Positions 15,333 through 25,088 of a stretch of DNA of 64,000 bases are shown here, piece by piece. The first letter of the stretch is position 1; every line of letters starts with the position of its first letter. Made by a program: the position numbers and the translations under genes. The stretch is from DATJSN01 sp035504095 (GTDB lineage Bacteria; Planctomycetota; Phycisphaerae; WQYP01): the NCBI GenBank assembly GCA_035504095.1, contig DATJSN010000039.1, positions 1 through 64,000 of the forward strand. The letters are read 5' to 3'. The notes under the pieces were generated by a model that did no database searches, was not told the DNA's origin, and saw only the letters and a list, made by a program, of their open reading frames with translations.

Positions 15333-16574
15333 TCAAGCTCCACCGAATTCGCGCTTGTGGCGTTCCGGTCCAACGAAAATCACGGCTAGCGCAATGACAA
15401 AAATTACGCTCGCGCACAATGCCATCGCCTGGTTATATGCAACATGCTCGGCCAGTTTGGCCTCGATCCACGCCGCGGAACCGGCGATCAATGCTCCGCA
15501 CTGATAAGCGAATCCCGGCAAAAATCCCCGCACATTGTCCGGCGAAAGTTCCGCCAAATGAGCTGGAATAACGCCCCATGCGCCCTGCACCATGAATTGC
15601 ATCAAGAACGCCCCTAGGGCCAGAAGCGCCAAAGCAGGGGCAAACGCCCACAACGGTATCATTAAAAGAGCCAGGGCCAATGAAACCATCATCGTCCGCC
15701 GCCGCCCGAGCCGGTCAGATAGCAGCCCAAAACAAACGCCGCCGGACAACGCGCCGATCATGGAAATAACCGTAATCAGTGCAACGTGCCCCGGCGTTGC
15801 CAGCCAGAATCGTTTTAAAAAAGTCGGGTACATATCCTGTGTGCCATGCGAGGAAAAATTCATCATGGCCATCAACGCGGTCAGGTAAATAAATAACTTC
15901 CAATATTGCAGTGTCGCCGTCCCGCGAGATGGTGCGCCAACCTGCGTCGCCCGCTGATTTTTCCACACCGGCGATTCCGGAATTCCCAGGCGAATGTATA
16001 GGGCCAACAATGCCGGCGCTCCACCGATGAAAAACAAAACGCGCCATCCGAAGTGGGGCAGCACAATCCAGTAGCCGGCCGCGGCCAAAAGGTAACCAAC
16101 GGCGTAACCTTCCTGCAGCAGACCAGCTACAATTCCCCGCCAGCGTACCGGGACGTGTTCCATGACCAGCGCGGTTCCCACGCCCCATTCGCCGCCCATT
16201 CCGATGCCAAATAAAGCGCGCAGAATTAAAAACTGATGAAAATTCACACTCAATCCGGTGCAAACTTCGATGATGGAAAAGAAAACCAGGTTCAGCATCA
16301 TGGGCAGCCGCCGCCCGTAGCGGTCCGCCATCCATCCGAAAATAAGCGCCCCGATCGGTCTGAACGCCAGCGTGAGCAGCAGGCTCGCGGAAACTGAGGC
16401 GTCATTTACGTTAAAAGTCCCTCCGATGTCCGTCAGGCAAAGGACAACGAGGAAAAAATCGAAGGCATCGAGCGTCCAGCCGGCAAAGCCCGCCAGAATC
16501 GCACGACGCAATATCGCATTCTCTCCTGCGGTTCCTGAAGCGGTTCCAGACATAAAATCCCTGATTTTAGCCAT
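15333..16574 (-). CDS. MFS transporter, organic-acid/sialate:H+ symporter type
   Basis: The 413-residue protein has about 12 membrane segments. It carries the MFS signature in loop 2-3 (GWMADRYGRRLPMM) and its repeat in loop 8-9 (GLLSDRLGRRRTMM), plus WTLDAFDFF in segment 1 and RALFGIGMGGEWGVG in segment 4. These features are typical of the metabolite:H+ symporter group (ShiA, NanT, JEN1-like), which take up carboxylates or sialic acid across the inner membrane. Substrate cannot be told from sequence. It is transcribed divergently from the Hsp20 gene and has no catabolic neighbours. Confidence 0.85.
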   Translation of the reverse strand: MAKIRDFMSGTASGTAGENAILRRAILAGFAGWTLDAFDFFLVVLCLTDIGGTFNVNDASVSASLLLTLAFRPIGALIFGWMADRYGRRLPMMLNLVFFSIIEVCTGLSVNFHQFLILRALFGIGMGGEWGVGTALVMEHVPVRWRGIVAGLLQEGYAVGYLLAAAGYWIVLPHFGWRVLFFIGGAPALLALYIRLGIPESPVWKNQRATQVGAPSRGTATLQYWKLFIYLTALMAMMNFSSHGTQDMYPTFLKRFWLATPGHVALITVISMIGALSGGVCFGLLSDRLGRRRTMMVSLALALLMIPLWAFAPALALLALGAFLMQFMVQGAWGVIPAHLAELSPDNVRGFLPGFAYQCGALIAGSAAWIEAKLAEHVAYNQAMALCASVIFVIALAVIFVGPERHKREFGGA

Positions 16575-16712
16575 AAAGGCGGCGACGACGTTTTACCACA
16601 TTTTGAACAGTTCGTGGTTTTGGCGGTATTTTCTCGCTTGGCTCGGCGATGCATCAGAGCATAGAATGATAGCTTGAGACAATTCAGGCTTTGGTATGCA
16701 CGGGAGGCCGTC

Positions 16713-17126
16713 ATGGGAAATAAAACTACAGGTGCGGAGGAATCGTCCGCTATGGGGCGCATGGTCAGGGAAACTTCCGACACCGTCGCCAGCCGCAATT
16801 TTTTTGGTTTCTGGGCCACGGACTCATGGCGGCCCAGCGTGAATCTTTATGAAACGCGGTCGGCCTTTTTGATCTGCGCCGATCTGAGCGGGATGGAGAA
16901 AGACGACATCCAGGTACAGGTGGAAAACAACCACTTGATTATCCGCGGCAAACGAAATTGTCCCATGCCCACCGGCCGGGAGCGCGCGGTCGCCGTGCAC
17001 CTGATGGAAATCGATCATGGCGTATTTAGCCGAACCATCGAAGTCCCGTCCAACGTGGATGAAAAAGATATCAAAGCTCACTACGAAGCCGGCATGTTGT
17101 GGATCACGCTGCCCAAGAAGAGGTAA
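16713..17126 (+). CDS. Small heat-shock protein (Hsp20/alpha-crystallin)
   Basis: The start is ATG 16713, behind GGGAGG, rather than the TTG further upstream, giving 137 residues. An alpha-crystallin domain (about 35-137) is recognisable by NLYETRSAFLICADLSGM, the strand LIIRGKR, and the closing motif AHYEAGMLWITLP. Such proteins hold unfolding proteins in large oligomers without ATP. The chain ends right after the domain (PKKR), so the usual C-terminal I-x-I/V anchor is missing, which might limit oligomer size. It lies 52 bases before lon, forming a protein-quality-control pair. Confidence 0.9.
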   Translation: MGNKTTGAEESSAMGRMVRETSDTVASRNFFGFWATDSWRPSVNLYETRSAFLICADLSGMEKDDIQVQVENNHLIIRGKRNCPMPTGRERAVAVHLMEIDHGVFSRTIEVPSNVDEKDIKAHYEAGMLWITLPKKR

Positions 17127-17178
17127 AAATTTCCCACCCAGGCCCGGACGGCGTTTCAAAAATCAGATGGAATAAATA

Positions 17179-19884
17179 ATGGCGGAAGAAAAAAAGACTC
17201 AGCACGAAAAAAAGCCTGCGGAAAAACCACAGACCCAGTCGTCTGCGCCGGAACAAAAACCGGACGCTCCCGATGCCGCGCCCGAAGCGCCAGGCTCATC
17301 TGCTTCAGCGACTGCATCCGCTTCATCAATGGCTCCGGTCTCCGGCCCGCAGGTTCACCAGGTGCGCATTCCGGACATGATCCCCGTTCTGCCTGTCCGT
17401 GACGCGGTCGCCTTTCCCGGCGCGGTGATTCCACTGACCATCGGCCGCGACAAAAGCCGGCGTTTGCTCGAAGAGGTTATGCCCGGCGACAAAATTCTCG
17501 GCGTCGTGAGCCAGAAAGCCGCCAATGTGGAAAATCCCCAGGCCGGCGATTTGTATACCATGGGCACGGTGGCCATCGTTCTGAAAATGTTGCGACAAAC
17601 CGAAGGCCAACAAAGCATCGTGGTCCACGGATTGGTCCGTTTCAAGATTCTGGAGTTTGTGGCTCAGGAACCGTATCTGAAGGCCAAGATACAGTCGATA
17701 CCCGACGTTGTTCCGCCGTCTTCGCCGGAGTTCGACTTATTGGTGCAGTCCGTCCGCCAGGCGGCACGCCGCATGATCGAGCTTTCGCCAAACATTCCCG
17801 ACGAAGCCGCCGGAATTCTCAACGATATCGAATCGCCTTCAACTCTGGCGGATTTTCTGGCCGCGAATTTGCACGAATCGGTGCAGGAAAAACAGGCCAT
17901 TCTGGAAGAAACCGACGTTACCAAACGTCTGCATCGCGTAAGGGAAAAACTCGCCACGCGGATTGAACTGCTGGAACTGGAGGAAAAAATCCAGACCCAG
18001 GTCCGTTCCAGCATCGATAAAAGCCAGCGCAATTATTTCCTACAGGAACAGCTCAAAGCGATCCAAAAGGAACTCGGCGTCGAAGACGGGCAAACCCAGG
18101 AAATCGCCGATCTAAAAAAGCGCATTGAACAAGCCGGCGTTCCCGAAGCGGTCAAAAAAGAAACCAATCGTGAACTCACGCGTCTTTCCGCGGTGCCGCC
18201 GGCTTCACCCGAATACGGAGTGATCCGCTCATTTTTGGAAACCGTCGCCGAACTGCCGTGGAATAAATCCACCAGGGACGATCTGGACATCGTCCGCGCC
18301 CGCCGCATATTGGAGCGCGACCATTACGATCTGGAAAAAATAAAAAAGCGGATTCTGGAATTTTTGGCCGTACGCAAACTCAATCCCACGGGCCGCGGGC
18401 CGATCCTCTGTTTCCTTGGACCGCCCGGCGTAGGGAAAACCAGCCTTGGTAAATCCATCGCGGAATCTCTCGGAAGAAAATTCGTGCGCATGAGCCTGGG
18501 AGGCGTGCGCGATGAGGCGGACATCCGCGGTCACCGGCGCACCTATGTAGGCGCGATGCCGGGCCGGTTGATTCAGGAATTGCGCAAAGTCGGCACCAAC
18601 AATCCTGTAATCATGCTCGACGAAATCGACAAACTTGGCGCCGATTTCCGCGGCGATCCTTCGGCGGCGCTTTTGGAAGTACTGGACCCCGAACAAAATC
18701 ACACGTTCCAGGATCATTACCTGGGCGTACCGTTTGATTTAAGCAAAGTCATTTTCATCTGCACGGCCAACTACATGGATACCGTGCCCCCGGCCCTTAA
18801 GGACCGCATGGAGGTAATCGAAATACCCGGTTACACCCAGCACGACAAATTACGCATCGCCCGCAAATATCTTGTGCCGAGGCAATTAAAAGAAAACGGC
18901 ATCACGCACAAACAGTGTGAAATTTCCACGCCCACCATCGAGGCGATCATCGATCGCTATACCCGCGAAGCCGGGGTAAGAAATCTCGAAAGGGCCATCG
19001 GTTCCGTGGTGCGCGGCGTGGCGGCAAAGCTGGCGGAAAAATTGCCGGCGGCGCCGCTGGAAAAAGCTGACGGGCACAAATCCGATGGACATAAATCCAA
19101 GGGCGGGGATCCTCCAGCTCTGCGTCTTCTCAAAAATGCCCCGTGCTTTATCGTCAAACCCGACAATCTGGCGCAATACCTCGGGCCACCGCTGTTTGAA
19201 AGCGAAGTGGCCCTGCGTACTGCAATGCCCGGCGTGGCCACCGGCCTGGCCTACACGCCGTTCGGAGGCGACATCCTGTTTGTGGAGGCCACGCAAATGC
19301 CCGGCGTGGGGCGGCTGCGCCTCACCGGCCAGATCGGTGCGGTCATGCGGGAATCAGCTCAAGCGGCTTATTCGCTGCTGAAAAACAACGCTTCCAAACT
19401 CGGTCTGGACACGCGCATGTTCCGTACAATCGACGTTCACGTGCACGTGCCGGCGGGCGCGGTTCCCAAAGACGGACCGTCCGCAGGCGTGGCCATGTAT
19501 ACCGCGCTGGCCTCGCTGTTTTTGGCCCAGCCGGTGCGCCCCGACGTGGCCATGACCGGCGAAATTACCCTGCGCGGCCTGGTACTGCCGATCGGAGGCG
19601 TCAAGGAAAAAGTGATTGCGGCACAACGCGCCGGAATTAAGACCGTCATTCTCCCCAGGCGCAACGAAAAAAACGTGCAGGAAGTCAAAGACCTTCTGAA
19701 AAAAGACATTCAATTCACCTTCGCCGAAACCGTCGATGATGTGTTGCGAATAGCCTTAGGCTCAACAGAAAGGCCGCGTCGTGCCAACGGCGGGGGGACG
19801 AAAATTTCCGCATCCTCCAATGGCAAAGCAGCGATGATGCAACACGACCGCCGCACCGGTGCGCGCAAGCGAGCGGTGCGATGA
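17179..19884 (+). CDS. lon: ATP-dependent protease La (Lon)
   Basis: Lon degrades misfolded and regulatory proteins in the cytoplasm. The 901 residues comprise an Ala/Pro/Ser-rich extension (about 1-60) that is not part of the family, the LON substrate-binding domain, the AAA+ module (Walker A GPPGVGKT at 414-421, Walker B VIMLDEIDK) and the peptidase domain with catalytic Ser768 (KDGPSAG) and Lys811 (GGVKEK). A short Lys/His/Asp-rich insert containing two DGHKS units lies about residues 630-645, before the peptidase domain. The stop overlaps the lipB start (ATGA). All catalytic residues are present. Confidence 0.97.
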   Translation: MAEEKKTQHEKKPAEKPQTQSSAPEQKPDAPDAAPEAPGSSASATASASSMAPVSGPQVHQVRIPDMIPVLPVRDAVAFPGAVIPLTIGRDKSRRLLEEVMPGDKILGVVSQKAANVENPQAGDLYTMGTVAIVLKMLRQTEGQQSIVVHGLVRFKILEFVAQEPYLKAKIQSIPDVVPPSSPEFDLLVQSVRQAARRMIELSPNIPDEAAGILNDIESPSTLADFLAANLHESVQEKQAILEETDVTKRLHRVREKLATRIELLELEEKIQTQVRSSIDKSQRNYFLQEQLKAIQKELGVEDGQTQEIADLKKRIEQAGVPEAVKKETNRELTRLSAVPPASPEYGVIRSFLETVAELPWNKSTRDDLDIVRARRILERDHYDLEKIKKRILEFLAVRKLNPTGRGPILCFLGPPGVGKTSLGKSIAESLGRKFVRMSLGGVRDEADIRGHRRTYVGAMPGRLIQELRKVGTNNPVIMLDEIDKLGADFRGDPSAALLEVLDPEQNHTFQDHYLGVPFDLSKVIFICTANYMDTVPPALKDRMEVIEIPGYTQHDKLRIARKYLVPRQLKENGITHKQCEISTPTIEAIIDRYTREAGVRNLERAIGSVVRGVAAKLAEKLPAAPLEKADGHKSDGHKSKGGDPPALRLLKNAPCFIVKPDNLAQYLGPPLFESEVALRTAMPGVATGLAYTPFGGDILFVEATQMPGVGRLRLTGQIGAVMRESAQAAYSLLKNNASKLGLDTRMFRTIDVHVHVPAGAVPKDGPSAGVAMYTALASLFLAQPVRPDVAMTGEITLRGLVLPIGGVKEKVIAAQRAGIKTVILPRRNEKNVQEVKDLLKKDIQFTFAETVDDVLRIALGSTERPRRANGGGTKISASSNGKAAMMQHDRRTGARKRAVR

Positions 19885-20582
19885 ATTCGCCGGCCATTAT
19901 TCCCCCAGCCCCTAAAACCGCGCTTTACGTTCTGGACCTGGGAACAATGGAATACAAAGCCGCCTGGGACCAGCAGCTTTTCTGGCATCAGCAGGTTCTG
20001 GAAAATAAATATCCCGCAGGCGTTTTGCTCCTGGTTGAGCACCCGCCGGTAATTACCATCGGCCGCCGCCCCGGCTCTGAAGTGCATTTGCTGGCCGATG
20101 CCCAAACGCTTTTAGCACGCGGCGTAAGCCTGGTTCAAAGCGACCGCGGCGGCGACATTACCTTTCATGGCCCCGGCCAGCTCACGGCCTATCCGATTTT
20201 GCCGCTCAATGCGTATCACATGGGCCTCCACGATTACATGCGATTTCTGGAACAGGTGGTCATCGACGCAATCTATGATTTCGGAATCAGGGGCCATCGC
20301 GAAAAAAACGCCACCGGCGTATGGGTCGACTCGCGGCGGAACGGACTGGAGCGCCGGGCGAAAATCTGCGCCTTCGGCGTCAAGCTGCGCAAATGGATTT
20401 CACTCCATGGCCTGGCGCTTAACGTCACTACCGATTTATCTTTTTTTGACCTGATCAATCCATGCGGCCTGGGCCGGCCGGTTACGTCCCTGGCCCAGGA
20501 ATTAGGGGAAAAATGCCCTGATATGCCAAGTGTTAAAAATGCATTAATTAGTGCTATTTCTTCCAAATTAAGTTTAAAATAG
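19881..20582 (+). CDS. lipB: Octanoyl-[ACP]:protein N-octanoyltransferase (LipB)
   Basis: LipB moves octanoate from acyl carrier protein to lipoyl domains, the first step of lipoate assembly. The 233-residue protein contains the signature RGGDITFHGPGQLTAYPI, the lysine-bearing AFGVKLRKWISLHGLALNV and the catalytic cysteine in NPCGLGRPVTSL. The start ATG overlaps the lon stop by four bases, so translation is coupled to lon, an unusual pairing functionally. LipA is not in this window. Length and motifs are standard. Confidence 0.95.
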   Translation: MNSPAIIPPAPKTALYVLDLGTMEYKAAWDQQLFWHQQVLENKYPAGVLLLVEHPPVITIGRRPGSEVHLLADAQTLLARGVSLVQSDRGGDITFHGPGQLTAYPILPLNAYHMGLHDYMRFLEQVVIDAIYDFGIRGHREKNATGVWVDSRRNGLERRAKICAFGVKLRKWISLHGLALNVTTDLSFFDLINPCGLGRPVTSLAQELGEKCPDMPSVKNALISAISSKLSLK

Positions 20583-20640
20583 TTCTATAACTATTTCACA
20601 GGGCGGCTTAGGCCGATAGTTGTGCAATAGGGGCACCAAA

Positions 20641-21264
20641 ATGGAAGCGAATACGCCATCTGAACCACTGGTAGAGAAATCAGATTCTTCGGCGCCTCAG
20701 GATCTGCCGGAAGCACCTGCCGACGGGCGCGTTCAGGCGACCCACACCGGCGGCAATTTAATAATCAAAATCAAACGATCTTCGGTCTTCTGGCAGCCGA
20801 CGACTTTAATTGCCGTTTGGCTGCTTCTGTTTCCCCTGGTCATTTTTATGACCGCCTGGGTGGTTTATCTGTTGATAGGCAAAGGCGATCTGGCCAGGAG
20901 ATTTTTATCATGGGAGCCGTCGTTGCCCTGGATTATTGTCGGCGCTGCCGTTACCTGGCTGGCGTTTTTCTGCGCGCTGATCAGCGCGGTAAAGACCGTA
21001 GAATTTATCGCCGACCGGGAAAAAGTTCGCGTACAAATGCGCTGGCTGTTTTTCAAAAAGTCTTGTTCCTGGTCGGTCGAGGATCTGCGCGATTTCAGCT
21101 ACGACGAATATGTCGGTCAAGGCAAGTCCGGCGGTGTTCTTTGGCGTGCAATATACCTTTTGCCGCGCAAAGGACACGCCGTGCTTCTTTTTCAAACCGC
21201 CCGGCTTCCCTTCGAACACATGAACTACATCGCCATCGTGTTGCGCCATTTTTACGGTAGATAA
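20641..21264 (+). CDS. Two-TM membrane protein of unknown function
   Basis: ATG 20641 is preferred over an upstream in-frame TTG, giving 207 residues. A polar N-terminus of about 45 residues is followed by two membrane segments (about 55-80 and 97-120, the latter including ITWLAFF-like hydrophobics) and an 85-residue C-terminal domain with alternating beta-like segments (ADREKVRVQMRWLFFKKSCSW). The arrangement recalls small PH-like-domain membrane proteins, but I cannot assign a family. It follows lipB by 58 bases on the same strand and converges with the nucleotidyltransferase gene. Confidence 0.55.
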   Translation: MEANTPSEPLVEKSDSSAPQDLPEAPADGRVQATHTGGNLIIKIKRSSVFWQPTTLIAVWLLLFPLVIFMTAWVVYLLIGKGDLARRFLSWEPSLPWIIVGAAVTWLAFFCALISAVKTVEFIADREKVRVQMRWLFFKKSCSWSVEDLRDFSYDEYVGQGKSGGVLWRAIYLLPRKGHAVLLFQTARLPFEHMNYIAIVLRHFYGR

Positions 21265-21296
21265 TTTTCTGATAATTGGATACCGCGTTCAGCCGC

Positions 21297-22748
21297 TTAT
21301 TCCAGATAAACCGCATCACCCGGCTTAATCGCCGGAATCTGCTTCGCTTTTTCCTTCACATCTTCCGGATACAGGGCAAATAACGGTGAAATTTCGATCA
21401 CGCAGTCCGGCGTGCCGTCCGCTTTACGCGGCACTTTAATTCCCGCCGCTTCCAGCCAACCGGCGTTGCGCTGCGTGGTAATCTGCCGTGAAGATACGTT
21501 TGAATCCACGCCGTCCGCATTCTTAATCGGCGCGAATTCATCGAGTCGATCCGTCTCGTACACAATGCTCTTTTTAGCCAGCGGCAAGGCGTCGAACACA
21601 AACGTTTCCATTTTCACCGCGTTGGGCTTTTCCGGTTTTATCGGTTCACCCGTGGCGGGGTTCACGCAGGGAACTTTTTTTTGGGCCCGGTGATAGGGCA
21701 AACCAAAGCTGTGGGCGTTAAGCTCTTCGACAAAACTTCTGCGGATCGCGTGCAGCGCGATCGACCCGGCTAAAAATCGCAGTTGTCCGTTGGGTAACCG
21801 CTCTTGGGCCAGTTCATCCGGCAGATCGCTGTATTCAATCACGCTCATCTTGCCGTTCACGAGGCAAAAATTGCCCAGCTTTTCTTTAGGCTCTGTCTTA
21901 GGCAGCATTTTGCTCGACATGTCCGCCTCTTGAAGATCGTGCAAACCGATGAACAGCGGATCGATGCAGCGGACAATCGGATTATCCACCTGGAAATAGC
22001 TGATTTGTGTGACGCCGCGCCGCGCCATGTCTGCAAGTGCTCCACTTTTATAAAGGGCCAGAAGCGATCCGCCATGTCCGTTGGGCGAAAGCGCCAAATT
22101 GCCCGGGGTTTCCAATAATACTTTTCCATCCAGTCCAACCGCGGGCAGCATGTCCTGGCTGAAAAGCATGACATTTGATGCGGCCAACCCAAAATAATTA
22201 TTCTTTTTCCAGTAATCCGCGGTCTCGGCGTGATTGGCGGTGCTGGTCATGATATAAAATGGAATCGTGCAGGAAAAACGTTTCTGCAAAGCCCGGATGA
22301 ATTCCGCAAAACATTCAAAGAGCGATTTATTTTTTACCGGCGTGGCGGGAAAAGTTCCTTTTGGCCCCGGCCATCCCAGTCGTGTTCCCTGTCCGCCGGC
22401 AACCACAAACGCCGCCACCTGATTTTTTTTCAAAAGCTCTTCGCCGCGCTGCCGCGCCTGCCGATAAGAATTTTGCATGGCTGAATCGGTCGGCTTATTC
22501 TGGAAGTAGGGGGCCGGCTGAATATTTTCCGGCAGTTTGAATGCCTGTGGATGCAGCACCACCGTGTCGATTAATTGGCGGACAAGTTGCCAGTCGATGC
22601 CGGCAACCTCGCGATCCAGTTCTATTTTCTGCTGGGCGTTAAGCTTCTCGTAAAAATTAAAAACGTGTTCCTGACCGACGGCCTTAAGCACCCGCACCAG
22701 TGAAGAATGATCCGGTTGTGTTGCAGTTTGAATAGTCTTGATTGTCAT
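21297..22748 (-). CDS. UDPGP-family nucleotidyltransferase (UDP-GlcNAc/UDP-sugar pyrophosphorylase type)
   Basis: The 483-residue protein has the eukaryote-type UDPGP signature VVAGGQGTRLGWPGPKG (starting near residue 117), followed by PFYIMTS, GHGGSLLAL and a conserved QVDNPI segment. This family makes UDP-N-acetylglucosamine or other UDP-sugars from UTP and sugar-1-phosphate. AGX/UAP1-like members have the GHGG-type motif seen here. It differs from the usual bacterial GlmU and GalU. The start overlaps the end of thrS by four bases (ATGA), so it is cotranscribed with thrS. It probably supplies nucleotide sugars for envelope polymers or for the GT41 enzymes, which is inference. Confidence 0.85.
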   Translation of the reverse strand: MTIKTIQTATQPDHSSLVRVLKAVGQEHVFNFYEKLNAQQKIELDREVAGIDWQLVRQLIDTVVLHPQAFKLPENIQPAPYFQNKPTDSAMQNSYRQARQRGEELLKKNQVAAFVVAGGQGTRLGWPGPKGTFPATPVKNKSLFECFAEFIRALQKRFSCTIPFYIMTSTANHAETADYWKKNNYFGLAASNVMLFSQDMLPAVGLDGKVLLETPGNLALSPNGHGGSLLALYKSGALADMARRGVTQISYFQVDNPIVRCIDPLFIGLHDLQEADMSSKMLPKTEPKEKLGNFCLVNGKMSVIEYSDLPDELAQERLPNGQLRFLAGSIALHAIRRSFVEELNAHSFGLPYHRAQKKVPCVNPATGEPIKPEKPNAVKMETFVFDALPLAKKSIVYETDRLDEFAPIKNADGVDSNVSSRQITTQRNAGWLEAAGIKVPRKADGTPDCVIEISPLFALYPEDVKEKAKQIPAIKPGDAVYLE

Positions 22749-24718
22749 AGAACTCGGTCGCGAATCTCTGTCGTAATTTTTTCCACAAACGCCGGCAGCG
22801 GCATGGGTCCGAGGTCCTGATCTTTGCGCGTGCGAACGGCCACGGCGTTGGTTTCCTGTTCTTTGGAGCCAACGATCAATAAATAGGGAATTTTTTCCTC
22901 GCGCGCCCGCCGGATTTTCGCGCCGATCTTATCATCGGCGGCGTCAATTTCCGCGCGTACCCCCGCGTCGGTAAGCGTCTTAAGAACCACACGTCCATAA
23001 TCGACAAACTTTTCGCTGATGGTCAGCACAATCGCCTGCACCGGTGAAAGCCATGTGGGAAATGCCCCGGCAAAGTGTTCAATCAGGATGCCCGTAAAGC
23101 GCTCCATTGAGCCAAACGGAGCGCGATGGATCATCACCGGCCGGTGGGGCGTATTGTCTGCACCGATGTATTCAAGCTGGAATCTTTCTGGCAATACGTA
23201 ATCAAGCTGCACCGTGCCAAGTTGCCATTGCCGGCCAATCACGTCTTTAACCAGAAAATCCAGTTTCGGCCCGTAAAAAGCCGCCTCGCCGATCGCCTCC
23301 TGGTGTTTAATGCCCACTTCACGGACGACTTTTCGCAGCGTCGCTTCGGCGCGGTCCCACAGGGCCGGGTCACCGGCGTACTTGTCGGATTTCGGATCGC
23401 GCAAACTCACGCGGCATTCATAGTCGTTGAACCCCAGCGTTTTAAAAACCAGCAAAACCATCTCCACCGTAGAACGCAATTCGGCTTCCACCTGTTCAGG
23501 CGTGCAAAACAGATGTGCATCGTCCTGCGTAAAACCGCGCACGCGCGTCATGCCGGATAATTCGCCCGATTGTTCGAACCGGTAAACCGTCCCAAATTCG
23601 GCCAGGCGAATCGGCAGATCGCGATAGCTCCGCGGCTGGGCGGAATAAATCTGGATGTGGTGCGGGCAATTCATCGGTTTGAGCAGGTATTCGCTTTCAT
23701 CGCCGTCGTCGCGTTCCTTCATTTTGATGGTGGGGAATTGTGATTCCTTATAGTAAGGATAATGCCCGCTGACTTTGTACAAATTGATGTTGCCGATGTG
23801 CGGTGTAAAAACGGCGCTATAGCCGCGGCGCACGAGTTCCTGCCGCATGAAGTTTTCCAGTTCCTGGCGGACAATTCCGCCGCGGGGCATCCAGAGTATT
23901 AATCCGCTGCCCACCAATGGGGAAATGGTAAACAGCCCAAGTTGTTTGCCGATTACGCGATGATCGCGTTTTTTCGCTTCTTCCAGCAAGCGCAGATGCT
24001 CCTGGAGTTCGGCCGGAGTAAAAAAGGCCAGGCCATAGACGCGCTGGAGCTGCTGCTGGCTGGCATCGCCGTGCCAGTAGGCGCCGGCCACGCTGCTGAC
24101 CTTGAACGCCCCGATGCGCCCCGTATTGGGCAGATGCGGCCCGCGGCAGAGGTCCTCCCAGTTTTTACCCGGTTCGCCGGTGACGTAGAAACTGAGCACC
24201 GCGTTTTTATCCTGCTCGATGGCGCGCCGGGCGTTGTCGATTTTGTAAGGGTTGGCCTGCGTTTGGAGCTTGGAGAGCGCTTCGTTCTGCGGCATTTGGT
24301 AGCGCGTAAAAGGGCGGTTCTCGGCAACGATCCGGGCCATCTCGGCTTCGATGCGCGGGAAATCTTCTTCACGGATCGGCTGAGCCAGTTCCAGATCGTA
24401 ATAAAAACCATCTTCCACAGGCGGGCCGTACGCCAGTTTCACATCCGGATACAACTTGGTAATCGCCTCGGCCATGACGTGGGCGGTCGAATGCCGCAAT
24501 AAATACATCGCGTTTGGATCGCTGGATTTGCTGGTTACGATGGCCAGGGTTGCGTCGCGGGTGATCGGCGTGGCCAGGTCCGTTAGTTCGCCGTTGACCA
24601 ATGCGCCAATAGCGTCCTTGGCCAGCCGCGGGCCAATGGCTTGCGCTACCTGCAGCGGCGTAACTGAAGCGGCGTCGAATTGTTTTTTCGCTCCGTCAGG
24701 AAGTGTAATGGTGATCAT
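22745..24718 (-). CDS. thrS: Threonyl-tRNA synthetase
   Basis: ThrRS charges tRNA-Thr and edits mischarged serine. The 657 residues contain the N-terminal TGS domain (about 1-63), the editing domain with HSTAHVMAEA, the class II catalytic core with MNCPHH as zinc-site element, RGFTQDDAHLF (motif 2 region) and GSMERFTGILIEHFAGAFPTWLSP (motif 3), and a C-terminal anticodon-binding domain. It lies upstream of and overlaps the UDPGP-family gene. The leader is too short for a T-box, but a TTGACA box is present at 24771-24776. A tRNA-Thr(CGU) gene lies at 46645. Confidence 0.97.
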   Translation of the reverse strand: MITITLPDGAKKQFDAASVTPLQVAQAIGPRLAKDAIGALVNGELTDLATPITRDATLAIVTSKSSDPNAMYLLRHSTAHVMAEAITKLYPDVKLAYGPPVEDGFYYDLELAQPIREEDFPRIEAEMARIVAENRPFTRYQMPQNEALSKLQTQANPYKIDNARRAIEQDKNAVLSFYVTGEPGKNWEDLCRGPHLPNTGRIGAFKVSSVAGAYWHGDASQQQLQRVYGLAFFTPAELQEHLRLLEEAKKRDHRVIGKQLGLFTISPLVGSGLILWMPRGGIVRQELENFMRQELVRRGYSAVFTPHIGNINLYKVSGHYPYYKESQFPTIKMKERDDGDESEYLLKPMNCPHHIQIYSAQPRSYRDLPIRLAEFGTVYRFEQSGELSGMTRVRGFTQDDAHLFCTPEQVEAELRSTVEMVLLVFKTLGFNDYECRVSLRDPKSDKYAGDPALWDRAEATLRKVVREVGIKHQEAIGEAAFYGPKLDFLVKDVIGRQWQLGTVQLDYVLPERFQLEYIGADNTPHRPVMIHRAPFGSMERFTGILIEHFAGAFPTWLSPVQAIVLTISEKFVDYGRVVLKTLTDAGVRAEIDAADDKIGAKIRRAREEKIPYLLIVGSKEQETNAVAVRTRKDQDLGPMPLPAFVEKITTEIRDRVL

Positions 24719-24748
24719 AATCCGCCTAAAAATTCTGACAGCTTCGCT

Positions 24749-24776
24749 AGGTTATGAAATAGGTTCTATATGTCAA
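24749..24776 (-). promoter_or_regulatory. Candidate sigma-70-type promoter for thrS
   Basis: On the minus strand a consensus -35 TTGACA (24776-24771) is followed after 16 bases by TAACCT (24754-24749). The -10 matches weakly. Leader to ATG would be about 24 nt. Confidence 0.4.
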
Positions 24777-24812
24777 GCCGCAGCCAAACGCACAGATCCG
24801 AAAGTAATGGTT

Positions 24813-24894
24813 GTAGCTCATGCTTTCCAGCGTGCGCATAGCTCCGGTATTTCTTGCCGGGGCCAAATCATGTGGGACAGGCATCTTGCCTGTC
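24813..24894 (+). repeat. Cluster of three REP-like hairpins
   Basis: GTAG at 24813 starts a 9-bp stem with one mismatch and a TTCC loop (to 24837). Then CCGGTA/TGCCGG with TTTCT loop (24844-24860) and GACAGGCA-TCT-TGCCTGTC (24876-24894). Each has a near copy elsewhere in the window (5373, 8608, 10693). A TTCGTGT/CTCGTGGTT-type AT-rich repeat follows to about 24950. Together they fill the 370-base gap before the TPR gene. Confidence 0.6.
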
Positions 24895-25088
24895 AGTAAT
24901 AATTCGTTCGTGCCGTTCGTGTATCTCGTGGTTGAAAACTTCGTGTCGTAGTGCGGTTTTGTCCTTGTGATAAAAATTGGTTCCATTGCGTGCAATGTTG
25001 CAATCTTGCCCCCAGCTTTGTGAATATTTTTCTTTTCCTTAAACTATGGCCTGTGTTCTATGCCATGTTCCCAGTAGTCTAATAACTT

